From NCBI RefSeq assembly GCF_016806835.2, contig NZ_CP086111.1, positions 1,533,001-1,597,000 on the forward strand: a DNA stretch of 64,000 bases, given 5' to 3'. Shown here one piece after another: positions 10,069 to 21,039 of this stretch. The number at the start of each line of letters is the position of its first letter. Position 1 is the first letter of the stretch. Both the position numbers and the translations under genes were made by a program. Source of the stretch: Skermanella rosea (GTDB taxonomy: Bacteria > Pseudomonadota > Alphaproteobacteria > Azospirillales > Azospirillaceae). Below the pieces are notes generated by a model that was not told where the DNA came from, did not search any database, and worked only from the letters and a program-made list of their open reading frames with translations.

Positions 10069-10602
10069 TTACGAGCCCTTGGTCAGCGGGAACAGGGTGA
10101 AGGTCAGGTCCCGGATGAACCGGTCCATGCGGTCGGGCTTCGAGGCATCCTCCGCCTCGATCGTGCCGATGGCGCCGGTCAGCGGGCGTCCGCCCCGGCA
10201 ATAGGCGGCCCGCACGGTCACGTCCTCGTCGAAGGGCTGCGACGGCGGGATCTGGGCGGCGCAGAGTTCCGCGTCGACCACCTGGTTCACCGGGTTGAAC
10301 ACCATCACGACCTTGTACAGGTCCTGGCCGCCGGGGCCAGCGTCCTGGGCGAACTTCAGGCTGGCGCCGACCTGGACGCGGTTCATCGAGGCCAGGACCT
10401 GGCTCGCGAACTGTGCCGCGCCGACGTCGCTCGGATTGCCGTAGATCAGGGTGGTCAGCGTGGCGTTCCGGCCGCCGGCATAGCCCAGCTCGTCCGGATT
10501 GTAGGCGGGGTCGACCTGGGTCTGGGTGACCCGGCCGTAATCCTCGCACCCGGCCAGCGCGAATAGCGCCGCCAGGGCGGCGCCGATGCGATGCAGTTTC
10601 AT
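10069..10602 (-). CDS. Predicted lipoprotein of unknown function
   Basis: A 177-residue protein with a clear lipoprotein signal (LFALAGC, lipid-carrying Cys at residue 19), so it should be membrane-anchored and periplasm-facing. I do not recognise the mature domain. It contains several Cys residues and a conserved-looking segment with DLYKVVMVFNPVNQVVDAEL. It is encoded 5 bp downstream of the ExeA-like ATPase gene on the same strand and so is probably co-transcribed and functionally linked with it. Confidence 0.75.
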   Translation of the reverse strand: MKLHRIGAALAALFALAGCEDYGRVTQTQVDPAYNPDELGYAGGRNATLTTLIYGNPSDVGAAQFASQVLASMNRVQVGASLKFAQDAGPGGQDLYKVVMVFNPVNQVVDAELCAAQIPPSQPFDEDVTVRAAYCRGGRPLTGAIGTIEAEDASKPDRMDRFIRDLTFTLFPLTKGS

Positions 10603-10607
10603 GATGA

Positions 10608-13190
10608 TCAGTTCAGTTGTCCGACTTGGTTGTCGAGGGCGGAACGCCGCGAACTCGCCTGGGGATCGAAGGAGTTCAGCAGGTCGACCACCGCGCGATG
10701 GCCGCCTTCCTGCGCGTAGCTCAGCGCATTGCGGCCGTGGATGCTGGTGGTGCCGATATTGGCGCCGTTCTCCAGCAGGATGCGGACGGTTTCGACCTGC
10801 CCGCGCGACGCGGCGGCCATCAGGGCGGTCTTGCCCTCCACGTTCATGGAGTTGACCGAACCGCCGGCCTGGATCAGGGCACGCACGATGGCGTTGTTGC
10901 CGATCGAGGCGGCATACATCAGGGCTGTGCCCCCGTTGCGGCTGCGCGCGTTGGGAGCGGCACCGGCACTGAGCAGCCGGCGGACGGCCTGGGCGTTGCC
11001 CTGTTCCGACGCGAGCATCAGGGCGGTCTTGCCGTCGGGCAGTTCGTAGTCGATGTCGCGGCCGGCCTGGATGACCGCCTCCAGCACCGCGGGCTGCTGG
11101 AAGGCCTGGAGCATGTCCTCGCGGGTCACGAAACGGTTGGGTGCCGCCGGCGGCAGGTCTGAGGCGGCACCGGCACGCTCCGCCCCCTCGTCATAGTCCG
11201 GCGGCAGGCGCAGGATCTGGTCGGGGGCCGGCTGCGGCGGGGCGGCTGCGGTCCCGGCGGCCGGCGTCGCCGGCTGGGAGGCGGCTTCCGCGGCGACGGC
11301 GGCCTGCCGCTTGGCGTCCAACTCCCGGAGATGCGCCTGCAGGGTCTGGTCGGTCGGGTCGACCGTCAGGCCGCGGCGATAGAAGCTGGCCGCGTTGTCG
11401 AACTGCCCCCGCTCCTCAGCGGTGGCACCCCAGCGCCGGTAGGTGTCCTTGATGGTCGCCAGGATCGTCGCCGCGCGGGGATCCTGCGGGGCGATCTGGA
11501 CGATCTGCTGATAGACCTCGAAGGCGTTGCCGCCCGGCGGCGTGGTCAGCAGCCGCTGCTCGACATACCTGTTCGCCTGGTTCACCAGATCGGTGACGCG
11601 CTGCTCGTTGGCGGCTTCGGCGGAGAGGGCCGGTGCCGGCGCAGGCGGTGCCGGGGGCGTCGCCGCGGCAGGTTCCGGTTCGGGCTCGGGCGCCGGGAGC
11701 GGAGGTGCCGCCGCGGTCGGCGGCTGGGCCGGCTGGGCAACCGGGGGAGGTGCCACCGGGACGGGCGGCCGGGATTCCCAATCCGTCTCCGGTGTCAGGG
11801 CGGCGGTTTCGGAGGGCGGCGGCTCGGAACTCCAGGGGACTTGGTCGCCGGTCGCCCGGGCATAGAGGCGCTGGACGGCCTGGGGCTCCAGCAGCGCCGC
11901 GGCGATACCCGCCCCGGCCAGCAGGGCCACCACGCTCGCGGCGACCTGCGGCCAGCGTCTGCGCCGGTAGGCCAGTTCCGGACGCTCGTGCGCGTATGCC
12001 GATGCGCTCAGCGGAGCGGCCGCGCTGCGGCGCAATGGGGGAGGCGTCCGCTGTTCGGTCTCGTCCCAAGGGGGATAAGCGTCGCGGACCGGCTCCGACC
12101 TGCGGGCGGAGGGCCGGTGGACCGGGATCGGAGCCTCTTCCGCCTCGTACGGCGGGGGCGGCTGGACGGGATGACGGGGGGCGCGGCCGAACGGGTCTGG
12201 CGGCGGAGCGGCGCGCGGCGGCGTGGGCGGCGCCGGCGTGAACTGGGTCGGCGCGAATTGGGGCGGAGCGGGCGGCGGGGGAGACGGCCGGATGCGGGCG
12301 ACCGGTTCCTGCACCTCCGTCTGGATCCGACCCGCCGGCTGGACGGGCTGAAGTTCATGGGCCGGCTGCAGGCCGAGGTCCCGCGCCACCTGCTCGACCC
12401 GGGCGCGCGTGATCGTCCGCTCGCCGGCACGGGAGGCGCCGCTCACGGCGACGTCCGCCAGCGTGTTGACCAGTTGCAGCAGGCCGCCGGAATAGTGGGC
12501 GATGGCCTCGATCGCCGCCGGTTCGAAGATGTCGTCCCTGATCGCGCCGGCGGCGCCGAGGCGCTCCTGGATATAGGACTCGACCTGATCCCGTTCCAGC
12601 GGCGGCAGATGGTACGTCACGCCGAGGCGGCGTATGGTGTCTTCCAGGCCGGGTTCCGCCAGCATGCGCTCCAGGTCGGGCGTGCCGGCCAGCAGCACCT
12701 GCAGGAAGCGGCCGGTCTCGGTGTCCGATGCCGCCATCTCGACCAGGTCGTACAGCACGCCGACATCGAGTTCCTGCGCCTCGTCCACGATCAGGACGCC
12801 GGTGCCAGCCTCCTCCAGCCGCTGCTCGAGGCGCTCGATCAAGGCGTCCATGTCGGACAGGGGCTTGCCGCCGTTCTCGTCCAGGAACAGTTCGCCGCCG
12901 GCCTGCTGGATCAGGTCCTCCACCGTCATGCCAGGCCTGGCGGCGATCGCCAGCACCATCGTGCCTTCCGATTCAAGCTGATCCAGCAGGGCCTGCAGCA
13001 GGGTCGTCTTGCCCGACCCGGTCTCTCCATAGAGAGCCATGACCCGGCGCCGAGCCACCACGGCAAGGGTGAAGCCGTTGAAAGCTTCCTCATGCTCCTG
13101 CGACGCGTAGGTGAAACGCGTGGCGGGCGTAATCGTGAATGGCTCTTCGCGAAGACCGAAGCGGTTATTGATCATGGCATGTTCTATCAA
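10608..13190 (-). CDS. ExeA-like AAA ATPase with Pro-rich linker, membrane helix and ankyrin repeats
   Basis: A mosaic protein of 860 residues. Residues 7-270 are an ExeA/GspA-type AAA ATPase (Walker A GETGSGKTT at 55-63, Walker B VLIVDEAQ at 132-139). Residues 300-410 are a Pro/Arg-rich low-complexity linker. Residues 414-434 form one membrane helix (VAASVVALLAGAGIAAALL). A second Pro/Ala-rich stretch leads to a TPR-like segment (about 540-640), and four ankyrin repeats (GKTALMLA, GGTALMYA, GKTALMAA, GRNALSYA) lie near the C-terminus. The topology implies a cytoplasmic ATPase and periplasmic ankyrin part. ExeA proteins help peptidoglycan remodelling or secretin assembly; the role here is inferred only. 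A start at ATG 13175 (MINNRFGLREEPF) is also possible. Confidence 0.85.
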   Translation of the reverse strand: MIEHAMINNRFGLREEPFTITPATRFTYASQEHEEAFNGFTLAVVARRRVMALYGETGSGKTTLLQALLDQLESEGTMVLAIAARPGMTVEDLIQQAGGELFLDENGGKPLSDMDALIERLEQRLEEAGTGVLIVDEAQELDVGVLYDLVEMAASDTETGRFLQVLLAGTPDLERMLAEPGLEDTIRRLGVTYHLPPLERDQVESYIQERLGAAGAIRDDIFEPAAIEAIAHYSGGLLQLVNTLADVAVSGASRAGERTITRARVEQVARDLGLQPAHELQPVQPAGRIQTEVQEPVARIRPSPPPPAPPQFAPTQFTPAPPTPPRAAPPPDPFGRAPRHPVQPPPPYEAEEAPIPVHRPSARRSEPVRDAYPPWDETEQRTPPPLRRSAAAPLSASAYAHERPELAYRRRRWPQVAASVVALLAGAGIAAALLEPQAVQRLYARATGDQVPWSSEPPPSETAALTPETDWESRPPVPVAPPPVAQPAQPPTAAAPPLPAPEPEPEPAAATPPAPPAPAPALSAEAANEQRVTDLVNQANRYVEQRLLTTPPGGNAFEVYQQIVQIAPQDPRAATILATIKDTYRRWGATAEERGQFDNAASFYRRGLTVDPTDQTLQAHLRELDAKRQAAVAAEAASQPATPAAGTAAAPPQPAPDQILRLPPDYDEGAERAGAASDLPPAAPNRFVTREDMLQAFQQPAVLEAVIQAGRDIDYELPDGKTALMLASEQGNAQAVRRLLSAGAAPNARSRNGGTALMYAASIGNNAIVRALIQAGGSVNSMNVEGKTALMAAASRGQVETVRILLENGANIGTTSIHGRNALSYAQEGGHRAVVDLLNSFDPQASSRRSALDNQVGQLN

Positions 13191-13442
13191 AAGGATTACC
13201 CAACGCCGCCCGGTACCGGAATTTCGCAGGCGGAGTACCTTCGGTTCTCATGTGTTGAGCCTCGGCACTCTATCAACCCTGGTACCATTCACGAACGCAA
13301 AAAACGGATGAATGATCCGCGTCCATCGGAGTTGCCCGCTATCGTCCCGCGTATCCCCTAATCGCATCAATATCATGGCGGACAGAAACTCCCGGCCCAC
13401 TCGGGGGCTGGCCGGGGCCTTGATTTGCGATATCCTGCAGCC

Positions 13443-14588
13443 ATGACCCAGACAGACCTCTCCGGCGCCACCGTCGCTTCCCCTGCCGACTTCCAGTCCC
13501 ATGTCGAATTCAAGGACGTCAGGAAGACCTATGACGGCGAGACGCTGGTCGTCAAAAACCTCAACCTGGACATAAGCCGCGGCGAGTTCCTGACCCTTCT
13601 GGGGCCGTCGGGTTCCGGCAAGACCACGTCGCTGATGATGCTGGCCGGGTTCGAGGTGCCCACGTCGGGAGACATCAGGCTGGCCGGCCGGTCGATCGCG
13701 GGTCTCCCGCCGCATAAGCGGGACATCGGCATGGTGTTCCAGAATTATGCGCTATTCCCCCACATGACGGTGGCCGAGAACCTGGCCTTCCCGCTGTCGG
13801 TCCGGAAGAGGCCCCGCGCGGAGATAGAGGAGCGGGTCGCCAGGGCGCTCCGCATGGTCCACCTGGAGAAGTTCGGCGCCCGCCGGCCGGCGGAGCTGTC
13901 CGGGGGCCAGCAGCAGCGGGTGGCGCTGGCCCGCGCCCTCGTCTTCGACCCTCAGCTGGTATTGATGGATGAGCCGCTGGGAGCCCTGGACAAGCAGCTG
14001 CGCGAGCATATGCAGCTGGAGATCAAGCATATCCACCAGTCGCTCGGCGTCACCGTGGTCTATGTCACCCACGACCAGACCGAAGCCCTGACCATGTCGG
14101 ACAGGATCGCCGTGTTCAACCACGGCATGATCCAGCAGATCGACCTGCCGGACCGGCTGTACCAGCAGCCCTGCAACAGCTTCGTCGCCAACTTCATCGG
14201 GGAGAACAACCGGCTGACGGGCGTCGTCCGGGATATCTCGGGCGGCAGGTGCAGCGTCGAACTGCCGACCGGCGAAAACGTCCTGGCGACCGCCGTGTCG
14301 GTGGACCGGGCCGGGCAGCCGACCACCCTGTCCATCCGGCCCGAACGGATCGTCCTGGACCGCGGAGCTTCGGACGGTCCCGCCACCGGGCGGGAGAACC
14401 GGCTGGGCGCCCGCGTCCTGGAGCGCATCTATCTCGGCGACCATCTAAGGCTTCGGCTGGCGGTTGCGGACAATGACGATTTCATGGTCAAAGTCCCCTT
14501 CGCCGATGACGCCCAGACATTCCAGGCGGGTCACGAGGTTTCAGTCCGCTGGGCCGTCGAGGACTGCAGGGCGCTCGACCCGGTCTGA
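13443..14588 (+). CDS. potA: Polyamine-type ABC transporter ATP-binding protein (PotA-like)
   Basis: ATPase subunit of 381 residues that powers import through the PotB/PotC-like permeases encoded downstream. Walker A (GPSGSGKTT), Q-loop (MVFQNYALFPHMT), signature (LSGGQQQR), Walker B (LVLMDEPLGALD) and H-loop (VTHDQ) are all present. A C-terminal TOBE domain follows, as usual for PotA/CysA-type ATPases. ATG at 13443 is preferred over the in-frame TTG at 13425. murJ lies between it and the other transporter genes. Confidence 0.9.
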   Translation: MTQTDLSGATVASPADFQSHVEFKDVRKTYDGETLVVKNLNLDISRGEFLTLLGPSGSGKTTSLMMLAGFEVPTSGDIRLAGRSIAGLPPHKRDIGMVFQNYALFPHMTVAENLAFPLSVRKRPRAEIEERVARALRMVHLEKFGARRPAELSGGQQQRVALARALVFDPQLVLMDEPLGALDKQLREHMQLEIKHIHQSLGVTVVYVTHDQTEALTMSDRIAVFNHGMIQQIDLPDRLYQQPCNSFVANFIGENNRLTGVVRDISGGRCSVELPTGENVLATAVSVDRAGQPTTLSIRPERIVLDRGASDGPATGRENRLGARVLERIYLGDHLRLRLAVADNDDFMVKVPFADDAQTFQAGHEVSVRWAVEDCRALDPV

Positions 14589-14627
14589 TCCTTCCCCGTT
14601 CCGCTCCAGGCGCAAGGCCACTCCACC

Positions 14628-16178
14628 GTGTTCCGCAAGATCCTTTCCGTCGGCGGCCTGACGCTCGCCAGCCGCGTCCTCGGCTTCGTCCGGGATATCC
14701 TGACCGCGGCCCTGCTGGGTGCGGGGCCGGTCGCGGACGCCTTCTTCGTGGCGTTCCGGCTGCCCAACCATTTCCGTGCCCTGTTCGCCGAAGGCGCGTT
14801 CAACGCCGCCTTCGTGCCGATGTTCTCCTCCTTCCTGGTCGGGCAGGGCCGGTCGCAGGCCCGGATCTTCGCCGAGCAGGTGCTTGCCTTCCTGCTGGTC
14901 GCGCAGCTTGTCCTGCTGCTGGCGTTCGAGCTGATCATGCCCTGGTTCATGGTCGTCTTCGCACCCGGCTTCGCGGACGAGCCGATGAAATACGATCTGG
15001 CGGTGTTGTTCACCCGCATCACCTTTCCCTACCTGCTGTTCATCTCGCTCGTGTCGCTGATGGGCGCCGTGCTGAACAGCATCGAGCGGTTCGGCGCGGC
15101 GGCGGCGGCGCCGATCCTGCTCAATCTCTGCCTGATCGGGGCGCTGGTCGGACTGACGCCGCTGCTGCCGACCCCGGGCCACGCGCTGGCCTGGGGGGTG
15201 CTCGCCGCCGGCGTAGCGCAGTTCCTGTACCTGGCGTGGGACTGCCGGCGCGCCGGCATGTCGTTGAGGCTGCCCTGGCCGCGGCTGACGCCGGGCGTCA
15301 GGCGGTTCCTGACGGTGCTGGGGCCGGCGGCGCTGGGCGCGGGCGTCACCCAGATCAACCTGTTCATCGACACGCTGATCGCCTCGCTGCTGCCGACCGG
15401 CGCCGTGTCCTATCTTTACTATGCCGACCGGATCAACCAGCTGCCCCTGGGCGTGATCGGGATCGCGGTCGGGACGGTGCTGCTGCCGGAACTGTCCCGC
15501 GCGCTGAAGGGCGGCAACATGGCGGCCGCCAGCGACAGCCAGAACCGCGCGATCGAGCTGTCGCTGCTGTTCACCCTGCCGGCCACGGCCGCCTTCCTCG
15601 CCGCGGGCTTCCCGATCATCTCGGTGCTGTTCGAACGGGGAGCGTTCCAGGCCGCCGATGCGCGGGCGACGTCGGCGACGCTGATGGCCTACGCCCTGGG
15701 GCTGCCGGCCTTCGTGCTGATCCGAAGCCTGCTGCCGGGCTTCTATGCGCGCGAGGATACGAAGACGCCGGTCAAGATCGCCCTTGTCGTCGTCACCGTC
15801 AACGTCGCCCTGAAGCTGGCGCTGATGCAGCCGCTGTCCCAGGTGGGCCTGGCGCTCGCGACCTCGGCGGCGTCCTGGGTCAACTGCGCCCTGCTGGCGG
15901 TGCTGCTGTTCCGGCGGGGGTTCCTGGTGCTCGACTCGCGGCTCCGGCGGCGGGTGCCGCGGCAGTTGCTGGCGGCCCTGGCGATGGCGGGGGCGCTCCT
16001 GGCGGCGCAATGGGGGCTCGCCGGCATGCTGGCCGCGCCGGACCTGGGAACGCGCTCGCTGGCCTTGGGACTGCTGGTCGGGGCCGGGATGGCCGCCTAC
16101 GCGGCGGCGGGCGTCGCCCTCGGCGTGGTGTCGGTGGCCGAACTGAAACTCTATACCCGGCGGCGCCGGAAGGCGTGA
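14628..16178 (+). CDS. murJ: Lipid II flippase MurJ
   Basis: Inner-membrane flippase of the MATE-like MurJ/MviN family that moves the peptidoglycan precursor lipid II across the membrane. The protein has 516 residues and about 14 helices. The N-terminus (GGLTLASRVLGFVRDILTAA) and the ADAFFVAFRLPNHFRALFAEG segment, with its essential Arg residues, are characteristic. The start is GTG at 14628. It lies 39 bp after potA on the same strand, an unusual position for a cell-wall gene inside a transporter cluster. Confidence 0.95.
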   Translation: MFRKILSVGGLTLASRVLGFVRDILTAALLGAGPVADAFFVAFRLPNHFRALFAEGAFNAAFVPMFSSFLVGQGRSQARIFAEQVLAFLLVAQLVLLLAFELIMPWFMVVFAPGFADEPMKYDLAVLFTRITFPYLLFISLVSLMGAVLNSIERFGAAAAAPILLNLCLIGALVGLTPLLPTPGHALAWGVLAAGVAQFLYLAWDCRRAGMSLRLPWPRLTPGVRRFLTVLGPAALGAGVTQINLFIDTLIASLLPTGAVSYLYYADRINQLPLGVIGIAVGTVLLPELSRALKGGNMAAASDSQNRAIELSLLFTLPATAAFLAAGFPIISVLFERGAFQAADARATSATLMAYALGLPAFVLIRSLLPGFYAREDTKTPVKIALVVVTVNVALKLALMQPLSQVGLALATSAASWVNCALLAVLLFRRGFLVLDSRLRRRVPRQLLAALAMAGALLAAQWGLAGMLAAPDLGTRSLALGLLVGAGMAAYAAAGVALGVVSVAELKLYTRRRRKA

Positions 16179-16277
16179 CTCCGCATGTCGGCCCCTCCTT
16201 CGACGATGGATACTCTGGACACGCCGGACAAGGTGATGAAAACTCGGGATAAATCATAAAACAGGAACAGGGTGACG

Positions 16278-17321
16278 ATGATGGGATGCAAGACCAGCCT
16301 GCTTTTCGGTGCGCTTCTGATGGCCTCGGCGATGGGCGGTGCCCAGGCCCGCGATCTCACCGTCACCTCCTGGGGTGGCTCCTACCAGGACGCGCAACGC
16401 GAGGTCTATTTCCAGCCCTTCATGAAGCAGACCGGGACCAAGCTGGTCGAGGACAGCTGGAACGGGGGAGTGGGCGCGCTCCGCGCCAAGGTCGAGGGCG
16501 GCAACGCCGACTGGGACGTCGTCCAGGTCGAGGCCGAGGAACTGGTGCTGGGCTGCGAGGAAGGGCTGTTCGAGGAGTTGGACTGGGCGGCCTTGGGCGG
16601 GCGCGACAAGTTCATTCCCGCCGCGGTCCACGACTGCGGAGTGGGGGCCATCGTCTGGACCACGCTGATCACCTATGACGGCGCCAAGATGAAGGAAGGG
16701 CCGAAGAGCTGGGCCGACTTCTGGGACGTCCAGAAGTTTCCCGGCAAGCGCGGACTCCGCCGCGGCCCCAAATACACGCTCGAGTTCGCCCTGATGGCCG
16801 ACGGGGTCGAGCCGTCGCAGGTCTACCAAGTGCTCGGCACCGACGCCGGGGTCGACCGCGCCTTCAAGAAGCTCGACCAGATCAAGCCGCACATGGTCTG
16901 GTGGGAGGCCGGCGCCCAGCCGCTCCAACTGCTGGCGTCGGGCGAGGTCGCGATGACCAGCGCCTACAATGCCCGCGTGACGGCGGCCAACAAGAGCGAC
17001 AACCGCGACTTCAGGATCGTCTGGCCGGGCGGCGTCTATGCCGTGGACAGCTGGGTGATCCTGCGCGACAGCCCGAACCGGGAAGCGGGCATGGACCTGA
17101 TCGCCTTCATGAGCGACCCGGCGCGCCAGAAGGACCTGCCGCCCAAGGTGCCCTACGGCGTGACCGCCAAGGAGGCCGCGGCGCTGGTCGATCCCGCCGT
17201 GCTGCCGATCATGCCGACCGAGCCCGGCAACCTGGAAGTCGGGCTGGAACTCGACACCGAATTCTGGGTCGCCAACGTCGAGCGGCTGACCGAACGCTTC
17301 AACGCCTGGATCGGCCAGTGA
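16278..17321 (+). CDS. Periplasmic substrate-binding protein, PotD-like
   Basis: Periplasmic binding component (347 residues) of the ABC importer. It has a signal peptide (GALLMASAMGGAQA, cleavage near Ala-Arg) followed by an SBP family 8 fold typified by LTVTSWGGSYQDAQREVYF. By family it should bind polyamines or similar small cations; the ligand cannot be read from the sequence. ATG at 16278 follows AGGAACAGGG; GTG 16272 and ATG 16281 are alternatives. The permease gene starts 7 bp downstream. Confidence 0.88.
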   Translation: MMGCKTSLLFGALLMASAMGGAQARDLTVTSWGGSYQDAQREVYFQPFMKQTGTKLVEDSWNGGVGALRAKVEGGNADWDVVQVEAEELVLGCEEGLFEELDWAALGGRDKFIPAAVHDCGVGAIVWTTLITYDGAKMKEGPKSWADFWDVQKFPGKRGLRRGPKYTLEFALMADGVEPSQVYQVLGTDAGVDRAFKKLDQIKPHMVWWEAGAQPLQLLASGEVAMTSAYNARVTAANKSDNRDFRIVWPGGVYAVDSWVILRDSPNREAGMDLIAFMSDPARQKDLPPKVPYGVTAKEAAALVDPAVLPIMPTEPGNLEVGLELDTEFWVANVERLTERFNAWIGQ

Positions 17322-17328
17322 GCGGCCG

Positions 17329-18579
17329 GTGACGGCAACCATCCCGTCGGCGCGGCCGCAGGAGCGACCGCGAAACCTGAGGGCGCAACTGCGGCGGACC
17401 GAGCGCCGCCGCAAGCTGGAGGCGGTGGCGCTGGTGGCGCCCCTCTTCGTCTTCCTGGCAGTGTTCTTCCTGGCGCCGATCGGGCTGATGCTGGTGCGCA
17501 GCGTCGACAACTCGGAGCTGCCGTCGGTGATGCCGGACACCGCGGCGGCGCTTCGGCAATGGGACGGCGACGGCCTGCCGCCGGAGGCGGTGTTCGCGAG
17601 CTTCGCGCGGGAACTGGCGGCCGGCCAGCGCGACCGGTCGCTGTCCGGGGTGGCGAAGCGGCTGACCTACGAGATCCCGAACATGCGGTCGGTGCTGTTC
17701 GCCACGGCCCGCGGCCTGCCCGAAGCGCCGGACGGGACGTGGCGGCAGACGCTGGCGGCGCGCAACCCGGCCTGGAGCGAACCGGCGACCTGGGCGGTCA
17801 TGCGCCGGGCCGCCGCACCCGTCACGCCGTACTACCTGCTGGCCGCGCTCGACCGGGAGATCGACGCCTCCGGATCGATCGTGCCGGTTTCCGCGGACAG
17901 GGCGATCTATCTCGACATCTTCGCGCGGACCTTCTGGATCGCGGCGGTGGTCACCCTGTGGTGCCTCGCTCTCGGATACCCGCTGGCCTACAAGCTGGCG
18001 TCGCTGCCGCCCCGCATCTCGAACCTGCTGATGATCCTGGTGCTGCTGCCGTTCTGGACCTCCATCCTGGTGCGCACGGGAGCCTGGGTCGTTCTGCTCC
18101 AGCGGGAGGGGCCGATCAACGAGGCGCTCCAGTGGATCGGCCTGATCGGCGAGCCGATCCAGCTCGTCTACAACAGGGTCGGCGTCTATGTCGCCATGGT
18201 CCACATCCTGCTGCCCTTCATGGTGCTGCCGCTCTACAGCGTGATGCGCGGCATCTCGCCGGCCTATGTGCGGGCGGCGACGTCGCTGGGCGCCACGCCC
18301 TTCACGGCTTTCAGGCGGGTATACCTGCCGCAGACGATCCCCGGGGTAGGGGCCGGCTGCCTGCTCGTCTTCATCCTGGGAGTCGGCTACTACATCACGC
18401 CTGCCCTGGTGGGCGGGGCCGGGGACCAGATGGTCAGCTATTTCGTCGCCTTCTTCACGAACCAGACGATCAACTGGGGCATGGCGGCGGCGCTCGGCTC
18501 GGTGCTGCTGGTGGCGACGCTGCTGCTCTACTGGGTCTATGCCCGGCTGGTCGGAGTCGACCGCATGCGGATGGGATGA
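17329..18579 (+). CDS. potB: ABC transporter permease, PotB-like
   Basis: Inner-membrane permease of 416 residues, longer than typical PotB (about 280). A roughly 130-residue hydrophilic loop (about 60-200) between the first helix and the permease domain accounts for the extra length. The EAA-type loop that contacts the ATPase is seen as SPAYVRAATSLGATPFTAFR. The start is GTG at 17329. It is followed 7 bp later by the PotC-like gene. Confidence 0.88.
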   Translation: MTATIPSARPQERPRNLRAQLRRTERRRKLEAVALVAPLFVFLAVFFLAPIGLMLVRSVDNSELPSVMPDTAAALRQWDGDGLPPEAVFASFARELAAGQRDRSLSGVAKRLTYEIPNMRSVLFATARGLPEAPDGTWRQTLAARNPAWSEPATWAVMRRAAAPVTPYYLLAALDREIDASGSIVPVSADRAIYLDIFARTFWIAAVVTLWCLALGYPLAYKLASLPPRISNLLMILVLLPFWTSILVRTGAWVVLLQREGPINEALQWIGLIGEPIQLVYNRVGVYVAMVHILLPFMVLPLYSVMRGISPAYVRAATSLGATPFTAFRRVYLPQTIPGVGAGCLLVFILGVGYYITPALVGGAGDQMVSYFVAFFTNQTINWGMAAALGSVLLVATLLLYWVYARLVGVDRMRMG

Positions 18580-18586
18580 GACGGGC

Positions 18587-19423
18587 ATGAGACCGATCCT
18601 GAACCTGCCGCCCCACGCGACGGCCACCCAGCGCGCCTGGCATGTCGGCCTGTGGGCGATCACGGCGCTCGTGCTGGGTTTCCTCATCCTGCCGATCCTG
18701 GTGATCGTCCCGCTGTCGTTCAGCAGCGGGTCCTTCCTGAACTTCCCGCTGCCGGGGCTCTCGCTGCGCTGGTACGAGGAGCTGCTGGGGTCGGAGCGCT
18801 GGCTGTCGTCGCTCCGCAACAGCGTGGTGGTGGCGTGCGCCGCGACCCTGCTCGCCACGGTGCTGGGAACGCTGGCCGCGCTGGGATTGCAGCGGGCGCG
18901 ATTTCCCGGCCGCTCGCTGCTGCTGGCGCTGGTGATCTCGCCCATGGTGGTGCCGCTGGTGATCGTCGCGGTCGGCGTCTATTTCTTCTATGCCCCGCTG
19001 GGGCTGACCGGCGGCCTGGTCGGCCTGACGCTCGCCCATACCGCGCTGGCGGTGCCCTTCGTGGTCATCACCGTGTCGGCGACGCTCCAGGGGTTCGACA
19101 CCAACCTGTCGCGGGCGGCTGCCAGCCTGGGGGCCGACCCGGCGACGGCGTTCTTCCGGATCACGCTGCCGATCATCCTGCCCGGCGTGGTGTCGGGCGC
19201 CCTGTTCGCCTTCGTCACCTCGTTCGACGAGGTGGTGGTGGCGCTCTTCCTGACCGGTCCGCAGGACCGCACCCTGCCGCGCCAGATGTTCGACGGCATC
19301 CGGGAGAATATCAGCCCGGTCATCGCCGCCGCCGCCACCCTGCTGATCGTCCTGTCGGTCCTGCTGATGACGGTCATGGAGGCCCTGCGGCGGAGGGGCG
19401 AGCGCCTGCGCGGCATCCGCTGA
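18587..19423 (+). CDS. potC: ABC transporter permease, PotC-like
   Basis: Second inner-membrane permease subunit, 278 residues with about six helices. The EAA loop is visible as LSRAAASLGADPATAFFRIT and the domain ends as in PotC/YdcV proteins. ATG at 18587 was chosen because it follows a purine-rich stretch and sits just after the potB stop. With the PotA-, PotD- and PotB-like genes it completes a polyamine-type importer. Confidence 0.9.
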   Translation: MRPILNLPPHATATQRAWHVGLWAITALVLGFLILPILVIVPLSFSSGSFLNFPLPGLSLRWYEELLGSERWLSSLRNSVVVACAATLLATVLGTLAALGLQRARFPGRSLLLALVISPMVVPLVIVAVGVYFFYAPLGLTGGLVGLTLAHTALAVPFVVITVSATLQGFDTNLSRAAASLGADPATAFFRITLPIILPGVVSGALFAFVTSFDEVVVALFLTGPQDRTLPRQMFDGIRENISPVIAAAATLLIVLSVLLMTVMEALRRRGERLRGIR

Positions 19424-19507
19424 CGAAAACAGACCAAGAAACAAGAAGAAGATAGAGGATCGTCCACCGGCCGCCAAAATGCCTGAAACCAAGGGTTGGA
19501 GGTCATC

Positions 19508-20986
<1,479 letters not shown>

Positions 20987-21039
20987 CCGGGCGGCCTACC
21001 TGATGCGGGAGGGATAACGGACCGGGAACGACCATCCGC

